Shown: one piece after another, positions 1-10,413 of the stretch
Layout of the letters: each line of letters begins with the position of its first letter
Numbering within the stretch: position 1 is the stretch's first letter
NCBI GenBank assembly: GCA_033439265.1
Contig: JAVTVX010000010.1
Coordinates: 21,441,056 to 21,505,055, forward strand
Direction: 5' to 3'
DNA: 64,000 nt
From: Dillenia suffruticosa
Lineage: Eukaryota; Streptophyta; Magnoliopsida; Dilleniales; Dilleniaceae
Position numbers and translations under genes: made by a program
The notes under the pieces: generated by a model
The model's database searches: none
Told to the model about the DNA's origin: nothing
What the model saw: only the letters and a program-made list of their open reading frames with translations

Positions 1-454
1 ACCGCTTTTTCCAAAGGGAAAAGAAAGGGTGTCTATCAACACCGACAGTGTTATCAAACCCTAATTCCCCCAATGCTGATACAGCGGAATTCGACCCCTC
101 CCCAACACAGAGGGCTTTCATTTCATTGTCCAAAAACCCCTTTTGAACCAATTCATCAAACACATTGATTGTCACATTTTCATTCTCTTGACATTGAATT
201 GATCCCATAACTGGCAATGCCAGAGCAAACACTGGCTTCAAAACCCCAAATGAAAGCGAATAATCGTTCGAGTCAATGCTAATTGGAGTACAATTGAGAG
301 AATTTAAGAATAAGGGCTCAACAGGCCCATCAAAGTGCACAAATTGCATAAGAGGCAACACAGTCATAGCCGTCGAAAATAGTAACACACGAATTAGGAT
401 TCTCCTGGCTACGATACTATGAAACATTCGAGATTTCAATACCATAAAATCCAT
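1..454 (-). CDS. SAM-dependent methyltransferase-like protein, N-terminal part
   Basis: Reading the minus strand from the ATG at 454 gives 151 codons with no stop, running off the window edge. The protein begins MDFMVLKSRMFHS and has one hydrophobic segment at about residues 18-38, typical of a type II membrane anchor. The later stretch CVGEGSNSAVSALGELGFDN followed by VGVDRHPFF matches the putative methyltransferase family I know from Arabidopsis At3g27230 and At5g40830 (recalled, not searched). VGEGSN resembles a SAM-binding glycine motif. Family members are predicted methyltransferases of unknown substrate, probably in the Golgi or endomembranes. The ATG at 445 is an alternative start four codons in. 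The minus-strand leader upstream is CT-rich and holds a short upstream ORF. Confidence 0.7.
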   Translation of the reverse strand, partial: MDFMVLKSRMFHSIVARRILIRVLLFSTAMTVLPLMQFVHFDGPVEPLFLNSLNCTPISIDSNDYSLSFGVLKPVFALALPVMGSIQCQENENVTINVFDELVQKGFLDNEMKALCVGEGSNSAVSALGELGFDNTVGVDRHPFFSLWKKR

Positions 455-546
455 GATCTTGATTTGAGGTTGCGTTTTGATTATATCAATCAGAGAGAGT
501 GTTTACAAGGAAATTTAAGCCAACTAAACCTAGGAAATCAAGGATA

Positions 547-678
547 TTAGCGAGTGCAAAACCTGGAAGAGGTGTGATTTCCACCCACGAGGACACGTAG
601 AGATGGTTGGAGTCCTAACCAGAGCCTTTTTGGAATATTCCTAGCCATTGATTCGAACCAGATCGATCTCCGAACCAT
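547..678 (-). other. candidate upstream ORF in the methyltransferase leader
   Basis: ATG at 678 opens a 43-codon frame that ends in TAA at 547-549, 92 bases before the main ATG at 454. It does not overlap the main ORF. The peptide starts MVRRSIWFESMARN and ends GGNHTSSRFCTR. It would be translated before the main frame only if the transcript starts upstream of 678, as the CT-rich leader suggests. Whether the peptide is conserved cannot be judged from one sequence. Confidence 0.35.
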
Positions 679-768
679 CTTTCCCGAACCCAGATGCAAT
701 CCGCTTCTACATTATTATGTAAAAGAAAAGTACATTCAAGAATCAAATGAACAGTAGTTTAGTTTGAA

Positions 769-842
769 GAGAGAAAGAGAGAGAGAGAGAGAGGTAGAGA
801 GGAGGAGGAAGATCGGATCCGTAAAAGAGAGAGAGAGAGAGG
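769..842. repeat. imperfect (GA)n/(CT)n tract
   Basis: GA dinucleotide runs broken by short spacers. On the minus strand this is a CT-rich leader or core promoter element of the methyltransferase gene, a common arrangement in plant genes. The 95-codon frame across it is low-complexity and not credible as a gene. From here to 1270 I see no other gene. Confidence 0.7.
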
Positions 843-1270
843 GAGGGAGAAGTGAGCTGGGATTGAGTGAAGTGTGTAAGAGAAGAAGGTGAGGATTTTG
901 ATGACGAGGGGAGCGTATGATGGACGCGCTTCGAGACGTACGAAGATTCGATCCGGTATTATTAGCAGCCAGGTGTTGAAGTTTTAGTGGATGTACTGAA
1001 GAACGTGGTGGGTCCACCGACAAGGGTTGGGTTTCCCGCTGCCAAGTTGTTTTGTTGGCATCGCTTGGTCCATCATTATTGTACGATTACACGCGTCTGA
1101 GTCACGAGTCAAACTCGACCGACCGACACTGTAGCACTCATTGAACTAGAGGCCTACTCAGGGCCGAATAAGTGAAAGCCTGGTATTATTTTTTTTTTTG
1201 GTTACACAACATTTGAATTTGAATCTGGATCACGAAATGGGAAGGGAAATGTGACTAACAAGCTGTCTCG

Positions 1271-2046
1271 TAATATGGCAAGTTAGAGCATGGTCCTTAT
1301 GGAAGGGCAGATGCTGCGAAGTCTTTCAAAAAATCAAAAGGACTCCCCAAGATTTGGCTTCCTATGCCATCAACCTATCTGTGGAATCTCTTCTCCTCTT
1401 GAACAATCCAATCTCTGACAAGAGGTCCCAGATGCGAAGGATCAAATGGGAGCTTCCTCGTGCGGGTTACCTTAAGCTTAACACAAATGGAGCAGTGTCC
1501 CACCCTTTTGGAAAGGCCAGTGCAGGAGGTATCTTCAGGAATAGTATGGACGATTGGGTAACAGGGTTCACTATCAACATTGGGAGGTCCTCAGTTATCC
1601 TTGCTGAACTCTGGGGGCTTAGAGAAGGTCTCCATCTCGCTAAAAAACGAGGCTTCTACCAGTTGGAAGTGGAGTCCGACTCTGCCGTGCTGGTGGACTT
1701 GCTCGCGGACCATCCAGCTCCTGAACACCCTTTATTTTTCATTCTTCAAGAATGCCGATTGTTGATGGACCTTCTGTGTGTGCAAGCTATCAATTATGTT
1801 CTTCGTGAGGCTAATGTGTGTGCTGATCACTTAGCCCAGCTAGGCCGTCAAAATGGGGTCGGTCTTCAGGAGCTGAGTGATCCTCCTACCTCGCTGCTTC
1901 GTCTCATTTGGGAGGATAGCATGGGTCTAGAAAGAACTAGGGGTGATTCCACCTCTAGAATTTAGTGTTTGTTTTTGTGTTCTGTTGTGTTTTTTTTTTT
2001 CTTCTCCAGCACCAAAAAAAAAAAAAAAAATAATATGGCAAGTTAG
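1271..2046 (+). mobile_element. 5'-truncated LINE with RNase H domain and 16-bp target duplication
   Basis: The 16-mer taatatggcaagttag occurs at 1271-1286 and again, identical, at 2031-2046. Between them lies an insert that ends in a run of 17 A at 2014-2030. Within the insert, an open frame of about 200 codons ending at 1965 matches the RNase H (RVT_3) domain found at the C terminus of plant non-LTR reverse transcriptases. AELWGLREGL carries the catalytic Glu, VESDSAVLVDLL the second Asp, and REANVCADHLAQLG the C-terminal Asp. The first catalytic position reads LNTNGA where the family has an Asp (NTDGA or NVDGA), so the enzyme is probably dead. The poly(A), the duplication and the loss of everything upstream of RNase H are what target-primed reverse transcription leaves. 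No true ATG is needed for this frame. Confidence 0.9.
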
Positions 2047-2109
2047 TACGTGGACGAGTCAGCTCCCCTCCCGGCAACCGTTGATGATTGTGGGACAAGA
2101 CACACTTTA

Positions 2110-2165
2110 CCATGACGTAGGGCCATTTTATATGAGTGTCTAGGCCCAGAAAACCATAGGCCCAA
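2110..2165 (+). promoter_or_regulatory. site II-like (TGGGCY) cluster upstream of TRM2 pseudogene
   Basis: GGGCC/GGCCC motifs occur at about 2120, 2143 and 2159 (taggcccag, taggcccaa), 80-130 bases before the first candidate ATG. Site II elements are typical of plant housekeeping and translation gene promoters. The LINE insertion lies only about 70 bases upstream, so it may have separated more distal control sequence. Confidence 0.4.
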
Positions 2166-5100
2166 TAAATTCAAATACCAGGTGAAGGCGACGAATTCAA
2201 GATCGTACCAACCGGACCATCATCCGAGACCCAAATCGATGATGACGTCATCAGAGACAACGGAAACCCTAATCTCCTTCGACGCAAACCCCTCAACAGA
2301 ACGATTCCTCCGATCAATTGAACCAAACCGCAGAGGAAACTTCGCCGCCCGTCGACGACGCGATGAACGGTCGAGATTCCTCCGAGAAACCAGAAAACAC
2401 CGAAATTGAAACTCGGGCGCCGATTGGCGAGAAAACCGACGGCTCAGAGTTAGGGGAGAAGAGGAAGAGAAAGGAGAGAGAAGAGCAGGACAAAAAGAAG
2501 CAACATCCATTGTGGAAGACGAGTCTGTGCTCGTATTTTAGAAGGTCTAACGGGAACTGCAGTCATGAAGAGGCGTGTAGGTACGCGCAAAGCGAGGAGG
2601 AGTTGAGGATTAGGCCTGATAATACGTGGGACCCGACGTCGGAGATAGCGAAGAAGATTCTGAAATCGGAGAACGGAGAAAGAAGAAGGTTTCAGAGGGT
2701 GAGGAAAGGATGGAAAGGTAAGATATTCTAATGACGGATGTGTTAGCGGATTCGGAATCTGGTGATCACGCGCTTAATAATTGCTTGGTTCATCTTCCCA
2801 TGAAGTGGGGTTCTGATCAATTGAGGAAATTCCTCTCCGAACAGGTCTTTTCTGCCTTTTGATTTTCTTTAGTTTCTGGAATACAGTTGAGGAACTCATA
2901 TTCCATAGTCTAATATGTTGCAGTGTAATTATTCAAGCTCGTCTCACATGTGAATTATGGGATATAGTTAAGGATCTCATCTGACATAGCACATTGTACG
3001 TCGCATTCGAATGGGTCATTTTAGGTTAAACGGTTTATAGTCTGACAAACATTTCAGTTGTCTATCCATGCCTCTAATTTATTTGCTGCGGCAAAAGTTG
3101 ATACGACTCTCAACACAGTTGCACGTGGATTAGGTCAATGGCATTGCAACCAGGGGCACGTTCAGAAATTTATATCCAACTTGGATTTGAAGCTATAATT
3201 TAGTTGGGTGGAGGTTATAATTTTTAATGGAGCAATTAACATTTGCAGTTATAATTTTTAAAATTTTCTCCGCATAATTATTTTCGTATATCTCATGCCC
3301 CCTTGGGGGGTGAGCTACTCCCCTCCCTTTGCCCATGGTTGCAACTATGAAATAACTGGTTCTCTCTGTTGCTTGTCTTTCTCATTCCATGGCTATTAAT
3401 ACTGATTAGTGATGGTATGGCTGACTTATAAGTCTTTGTAGCTTTACCTCTCTGATATCTTGAATTCTCCTTTGATATTCCTTTATAGTGAGACAATGAA
3501 GATTGGCTATATATTATTTTAGGATTGATAATTTTTCATTACTTGTGCCAGGGAATTTCCTTTAATACTGCCAAGAAGAAGAAAGGCATGACTGTAGGCT
3601 TTGTAAGTTTTGAAACTGTGGAGCTGATGGGCGCTGCTATTGAGGTATGTGTTGCTTTTTGCACATTGATATGTGATTGTAAGGGAAAAATTGTTGCAAT
3701 CTATTGACACCTTGATCTGACAGGAATTGGATGGAAAATCTATTGGCAATAAGAATTTAAAGGTTGCAGATGTCATTCCAAGAACTTTTGAGAAGAAAAA
3801 CGAACCAGCTGCACCTGTGCCTCAAGGCACAGAGTCAGCACTGGCTAATGAAAATGGAGAAGATGGGTTTGATTATGCTGTTAATCGTGAGCCAAAAGTT
3901 GGTGGTTCAGTTTCCAAAACAAGAAGTGCATGCGAAGTTGTTACTCCTCTTGCTCACATGTCTTATGCTGATCAGTTGGAGCACAAGAAGAGCTCTCTTA
4001 TCCAACTTCTCAAAAAACTGGTCAGAGTCACTTGCCAGAGTTTCTCTTTTTCCTCTCTAAAATTTCCTTTCTTGCTTCCTGTTAATGAAAAGCTTATTTT
4101 CTAGTATCTGAATTTTTTAAACCATCATGGACTGAACTGCTGATTCCTTTCAGACGCAGAACGCACTCAAGGCTTGTCCAAATGGCATTTCACTTCCCGA
4201 ATGGATTATCAATTCTAAGGAAATTGGTGGTTTTCTTTTATCCTTGAACTAACTATTTCTAGACCATCACCACATTTATCCTGATTGCCATTATGTCAGC
4301 TTTTCTTTGTATGAATTCTGTTAATCATTATGTAATTCAGCTGCACTTGACCACTCTAACCAGTTGCAAACATGTCTTGTCTTTTAAACTGTTCCTTTGT
4401 TTGATGCTACTTGACGAGTGTATCACTCGTATAAATTTCATATGCTTGATCCCATGGTGCATACATACCTCCCGAATTTTGCTTCATAGTGTTTTTGTCT
4501 GCTTCTGTTTTCAATTTCTGAGTCCAAATGATTGTTAGGGGATGGTCTTACATGGAAGTCACACTTATGTGTTCATTGTTGATTGACTCATTATAGTTTA
4601 ATCTCTCAGGTGGCCTCCCCCTGCAAACTTGAGGGTATAATTGAATCACCACTCATCAATGGTTACCGCAACAAGTGTGAGTTTTCAGTTGGATTCTCTG
4701 TACAGGGAAAACTCACTGTAGGCTTCATGCTTGGGAACTTTAGGTAGTCTTCGTTTACATCATCTTTAAGACAAAGATACTCCTTTTTGATTTGTATTTA
4801 TGAAAGGAAAAATCATTTATTTCAGGGAGGGTGTGACCGCAGTTGAAGAACCTACAGACTGCCCAAATGTTTCTCAAATTGCTTGCAAGTTTGCTTCGAT
4901 CTTTCAAGATTTCCTGCAGAGTTCAGGGTTGCCTGTTTGGAATAGATTTAGTAATATGGGATTCTGGCATCAGTTGACGGTATGTGAAATGGATTTATTA
5001 CCTTCTGTGGTTTATTGCTTTTTATTCGAGTGTGTGATTATTCCATTTTACTGGTAATTGAGTGATTGGGGTAACTGCTATTCTTCACCTCCAATGAACC

Positions 5101-7267
5101 TTAACCTTTTGAAGTTATAATTAGGTCCGTGAAGGAAGAGCATCCAGAAAAGCTGCAGAAATTGAAAATATGGAGGCCAATATATCAGAGGTCATGCTTA
5201 TCATCCAGGTTTTTGTCCTTCTCCTCTATTCTTGGAACCGTTTCCAGTTTTTCATACAATATAGCTGATCTGCTAAAGTCTTTCTGAGGAAGAATTATGT
5301 GAAAATAGTGGTCCTCCAAAAGGATATTTTATATCCAAGCTAAAAGTAATTTAGTATGTGACTCATATATTAATCACTAAAAGTTCTTTCTTGATTTTGG
5401 GTTTAATTAATTCCTTTCATTTTCCTCTTACAATCTTCTTGTAGGTTTCTTCATTGGGCTTTGGTGATGAAATAATAATAAACAAGGAATTCGAGAGGCT
5501 GGCTCAATCTTTTGCGCTGGGAGCTTTTGCAAATTCTCATTCTTTACCTTTAACAGCACTGGTAATTCAGGTGAGAGGTGTGCGTATGACTTTTTTTGTC
5601 AGTTATTAAAGCTAACAAGAATTTGAGTGTCGTCGGTACCCACTACCAATTTAGAATAAAGAAATTTGCTTTGAGTTCTTTTCACATTTTTGGGATGTCC
5701 ATTCTTATAAATTTTCTTTTGCTATTAAAAATTTATTTTCCTTGGTGAAAAAAAGAAATGCTTGAAAGTTTATCTTGTATTTGTTGCTTGGCATATGTGT
5801 ATACTTAACCAGTGAGTAATTGTAGTTTTATGTTAGATGGTGTATACCGGATCATCAGTTTGAACTTGGAGTTGATCCTCTCCGTGGATATATGGTGCTT
5901 GAAATTGTTTAGATTGGAGTAATGGGTGAAAATCATTCTGAGTACTTTATCTTGTGGTATAACAGTGCACATGTAGTCTTTATCTTGCACTTTCTGGACC
6001 AAGTGATTTTTCAAGAGAGAGTCAATAAGATGATCCCGTTGCCTGTTGCAACTTTATCCATTTTTATGAACTTATTTTTTGGTTGTAATTTTCTTGCAGG
6101 ATCACAAGGGAATATGCAATGTGGCACCCAGCAATGCTCCCCTTCGCCTATTAGCCATTCCAAAAGTTGAATTGGAGGTGGCTAAGGAGTTACTGTTGAT
6201 GCTGTGGAACCTAGAATTCATGATTACATAAACAATCTTCAGTTCTGTATTTCCCCAACCGCCTTTTTCCAGGTTAGGACATATTGCTATTGTCTCTCTT
6301 TATCCTTGAAATCTTTATTTTTTACCTAAAAATTTTTAATATCAAGTCTTACCACTTTGCAGGTTAACACACTTGCTGCAGAGAAGCTGTATACTCTGGC
6401 TGGGAATTGGGCTGGTTTGGGTCCTGATACTTTGCCTTTTGATATATGCTGTGGTATAGGAACAATTGGTCTGACTTTAGCACATTGTGTTGGCATGGTA
6501 AAACTGGCGGCTTCCTTCCTTTTTCATTATTTACAATGATTCAGTATTTCAGAGTATGAACTGAATAATTGTGTTGTTTTAATGGGTTCCTATTCGGCTT
6601 GATGAAGTTAACATGAGACTCTGTTCCAGCTTCTTTCTTTTTCCTTACCTAATAGGAGCTTTGCTTGGCTGGGTTCTGACTAGGTTGTTGGCATAGAAAT
6701 GAATGCCTCTGCAGTTTCGGACGCTCAACGAAATGCTGAAATAAATGGGATAAATAATTGCAGATTTGTCTGCGGAAAGGTGATATTTGGGTTTATTGCT
6801 TCCATAATTCTCATTGTTTCAAAAAGGCAATAGTATATAACCACATTCTATTGTTGGATGACAACATGAAATCTACTAACTACATGCAACATGAAAGAAG
6901 TAAAATTTCTTTAATGCGCAATAAAGTTGTCATGATTATGTTAGCTTGAAGTTACTGTTAGCTTGAAGCTACTGTTGGATTAAGTACAATAATCTCTTTT
7001 CAAGCTTCATTCTATAGTAATTTTGTCTGTATTTCCATCCTTGTGGGAATAGGCGGAGGATGTCATGGGGTCCCTTCTGAAAGAGTTCCTTAGTGTGCCT
7101 GGGAAACGGGAAGAAGATTCAAATGCTTTAGAAACCCATGAAATAGAGAAAATTGACACTAAAGCGAAAAAATGTTCAACAGAGGACTCTCTTGAACCTG
7201 AAGGGGGAGTATGTTGTGAGGCTGGCAAAGAGAGGCCTTCTGGGTGAGAGAATGATATCATAGAAAT

Positions 7268-7352
7268 GGAGAGCCCAAGCCCAAAAGGCTGACCCCAAAT
7301 ATTGGGATTAAGGCTCAGTTTGTTTTTGTTGTTGTTGGAGAGCCCAAGCCCA
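7268..7352 (+). mobile_element. 53-bp retroposed 3' tail ending in (TTG)n, 16-bp target duplication
   Basis: The 16-mer ggagagcccaagccca stands at 7268-7283 and 7337-7352. The 53 bases between (7284-7336) contain ccccaaatattgggatta, aaggctcagtttg and a TTG-rich end. Plant RTE-clade LINEs and the SINEs they mobilise typically end in short TTG-type repeats, so I read this as an extremely 5'-truncated copy. It lies inside TRM2 exon 12 and breaks the frame. A related copy lies at 38165-38206. Confidence 0.75.
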
Positions 7353-7855
7353 GTTCCGAAGATTGCAACTCAGAAGATGGGAATTCATCAACAAAGCAAT
7401 TTAAAAATGTAGTTGCAATATTGATCCTCCACGAGCTGGTTTACACCCCATTGTAAGTAATGTCCTTCTGAATTTTGTCTGCAATTTGGGTATTTCACTT
7501 GCTTTAAATATCGACTCCACAACTTGGCTTCGGTTAACATGATCTACGAACCATGAAATATTAATCATCTGCCTTAAGGTTCTAGATGGCAATGAAGGTC
7601 TTACTTATTGTTATGGTCCTTTTAGATTTTCTTCCCTTTTTAAATTGCATTGATGACACATTCATTATTATTGCCATCTGCTGGTGTTTCAACTGAGCTT
7701 TAGCTATCTTGGCACTTTGCTTCAAAATCATTGTGCTACTTAGTGGCTGTAGATTGAGATCCATGGCAAGCCCCTATGGATAACTATTGTAAATTTATAG
7801 TCTACCGTATTTGGCCATTTATAGAAGCAGCACTATTTCAGTTGCGTTTCAGGAA

Positions 7856-8482
7856 GCTACCAGTAGGACTAGCAATTGGTCCGGGCCAGCCCAAGCTCGG
7901 CCTGTTTTAAAGGGCCGAGCTTGGCTCATTTCGGGCTTGGGCTGAGCTCGGGCCCTTTTTAGGCTAGTTTTAGAAACAGGCCAAGCCTGGACACTAGTAG
8001 GCCCGGCCCGTTTTTTTTTTTATTTTTTTTTAATTTAAAATCAAATATTGTGATATTTACATGATGATTTTAATATTTTTAATATATTATTTTTAATATA
8101 ATTTTTTAATTTTTCATAATATTGTTATTGTTAATTTTCATAATAGTGTGTACTTTTTAATTTGACATTGTAGTATCTGCTTTATATTTTATTTTGGATG
8201 ATTTATGTATTTTTATTTTGTATTTATTATACTATAAAATGAGTTAAAATATGAAAAATGAAATTATGTAATAAAAAAATAATAAAAAAATTTATGTTTT
8301 GGGCCAAGCCTAGGCCGAAATGGGCATGAGGCCCTTCTGATTTTTCAGGCCGAGCTTGAGCCTCAATTTTTTGAGCTTTCTCGAGCCAGGCTCGGGCTCG
8401 GGCCCATCAAAATTTAATCCGGTGGAGCCCGAGCCTTGCAAAGCCCAGCTCGGAAAGCTCGATTGCCAGGCCTAGCTACCAG
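7856..8482 (+). mobile_element. hAT-type MITE, 611 bp, perfect 8-bp target duplication
   Basis: gctaccag at 7856-7863 and 8475-8482 flanks an element (7864-8474) whose ends are imperfect inverted repeats: taggactagcaatt at the left, and taggcctggcaatc when the right end is read on the minus strand. An 8-bp duplication and a TAG-starting inverted repeat are hallmarks of the hAT superfamily. The arms are rich in GGGCC-like motifs, the core is very AT-rich, and there is no transposase frame. It lies in intron 12 of the TRM2 pseudogene. Confidence 0.8.
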
Positions 8483-9182
8483 CACTGCTCCTTGCCACTT
8501 CTGTCCACAGGCACTTGCTAGATTTATTTGATATTAGTTTTTGTATCTCTAGCTCTAGCTTCCTAGGCTGCTTATCTCCTCTTTGTAGTAAGTTTCGAGC
8601 TCCACAGTGTTGCTTTTTTATTGTTGGATTCGGTGCCTCCTTCAGACATCGTTCATGACTACACACTTTTTCCTTTTCTAGGAGATCTTGGTAGTTATTA
8701 CGTATCTTGTTCTCTTTCCAGGTTTTCAAACACCATGATAGCTACAAATCTTGTATTTGATCTTAACACAAATTATCTCAAGCCCTTTTCCATTTTTGTG
8801 CAGGTGATTAAAACTTTATGAACTCATTCACGTCTAAGGAGGCTTGTGTGAGTTAGATGTCATATTGCCATCTTATGAAATTTGGTTGTACCTGATCTGC
8901 AAAATTTTGATATGGCTTCTTTTGAATTACTGCAGTTACATTTCATGTAATCCCGAGAGCCTAATGGCAAATGCTATTGAGCTTTGCACACCATCCTATG
9001 AGAGATCTGAGTAAGGGAATAAGAACAACAGAGGGTGGAGGAATATGAGCAGTGCTGGTCTGGCACCTCATAGAGTCAAGTCTATGCCTATCTCAGAGCC
9101 TTTCCGACCTGTGAAGGCCATGGCCGTTGATCTGTTCCCTCATACTCCACATTGTGAATTGGTGATGCTTTTGGAGAGGTAA

Positions 9183-10413
9183 ATAGTCTGGTGCTTTCTT
9201 TTAGTTTCCTACCTAGGAAATTTTGATATTGAATATGGCAGCTTAAGATATTGAGTTGTCCAAAACCATTCAACTATTATATATCAAATCAAGCATAATG
9301 GTATTTTTTTCCTTTTGTTTTATTGAGAGGAATGGGGCTTCATATGGAAATGCTTTTGTTGCATTCTTTTTTTGTGTGTGTGTTTGACCAACTGATATTC
9401 GGAATTATATTCCGATTAATCCAATTTGAATGTTGTTAAGCCCAATTTAGGAAAGAATTCTCCCGACATTGGTTTTTTCATTTTTGAGTTTCAAACCCAA
9501 GATTTGATTAACGGATCTGGCACTCTTACTCACCAGACAGACTGTCCATTGGTTTTTATCGTGTTCTTCGAGGGCACTAGTTCCTGAGCCTTGACTTTTT
9601 TGTCCTATTGATCATGTATATAAGAAAATGAGGCATGTAAAGATTATTCTCTCGAGTAATATGTACCAGCAAGTTCCTAAGAAACTTTTTTTGAGCTCTT
9701 AATTAGGAATGCTTCCGAGCAAATTCCTTCTGATGATCCTCTATTGTCTTTTAATGTAGCTGTATCAAGAATTTTTTTCTCAAAATCCGTGTTTTCTTCA
9801 ATTATTATTGCTTATTGAGACTGCTTGTTATTAGATTTATTTTCCTCATCATTGGAACTATCTTGGGAATAGTGTCTCTATCATGGATGTGCCTTTCATC
9901 TCAATACAATCCTTATTCTTTATCTTCTCTGTTTTGTTTCTTCTCTGATTTCTGAAGCCTCGAGCCTTATCTTATGAAATCTTAAGATAGTGTGATGTGC
10001 ATATTTTTTTATCTTCTCTGTTCTGTTTGCCTGTTTGCATCTTTATTTTTTCTTTTCCCAAAAAAAGGAGGAAATTTCGGCCATTATCCTCCGGCTGTTT
10101 ACTGCTAAACCTATCGGACATGTACATTAATTCACGAACGTGCGCATTAGGCAAGTAGACTGAAGTTGAGAGAGATGCAACTTCCTGGTAAAATTCCCAA
10201 TAATTGATACTCGGCTCTTCCCCAGAGAGACATGCATCTCCTGCTGATTACCTCGGATTTGGAGGCATTTGCCATGCTTTGCTTCTTATGTGCGTAAAGG
10301 CATGGGGCCTCGTTATTTGACCGCACTACTCTTCTTTTTTTGTAATAAAAATGTTTTAAATGTTGCTGTCGTATCTACCCTGACAGCCATTATAAAAGTT
10401 TCTTTCCCGTTGA
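9183..10413. other. intergenic, no gene seen
   Basis: No credible coding frame. About 9395-9555 is a copy (+) of the dispersed repeat described under 46020-46520, recognised by ccgattaatccaattt and by a later aagatttgattaac stretch. The rest is unremarkable AT-rich sequence downstream of the TRM2 pseudogene. Confidence 0.5.

Larger units (their letters stand above)
2239..9182 (+). pseudogene. CCCH zinc-finger tRNA (uracil-5-)-methyltransferase (TRM2/TRMT2A type), multiply disabled
   Basis: The ancestral protein would methylate U54 of tRNA. It matches the Arabidopsis At2g28450 (C3H24) family as I recall it. Exons read: about 2239-2844, 3552-3644, 3724-4020, 4154-4226, 4610-4743, 4826-4979, 5125-5208, 5445-5570, 6100-6272, 6363-6497, 6684-6779, 7053-7452, 8804-8847, 8936-9182. 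Visible parts are a degenerate CCCH finger near 2520-2590, an RRM-like segment, the SAM motif DICCGIGTIGLTLA, the acceptor-side DPPRAGLHP and the catalytic SCNPESLMANAIELC. Lesions: frame break near 2719; extra C in the C5 run 4617-4621; 1-nt loss near 6184; TGA at 7245; a 69-bp retroposed insertion at 7284-7352; 1-nt losses between 7247 and 7353 and near 7420; TGA at 8819; TAA at 9012. All splice sites remain, so it is a non-processed copy. An intact copy elsewhere is expected. Confidence 0.85.

Noticed and set aside
736..1023. 95-codon minus-strand frame
   Set aside because: Mostly Ser/Leu from a CT repeat in the leader of the methyltransferase gene; no domain.
4610..4743. Alternative in-phase start of TRM2 exon 5 (reading VASPCKL)
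   Set aside because: It needs exon 4 to end on a codon boundary, but no GT donor exists there. The donor at 4226/4227 with one surplus C in the C5 run gives the family sequence.
2182..9182. TRM2 frameshifts as assembly error only
   Set aside because: Considered seriously because several fall in short homopolymers. Rejected as the sole cause because there are also three nonsense codons and a retroposon in an exon, while about 40 exons of neighbouring genes are clean.
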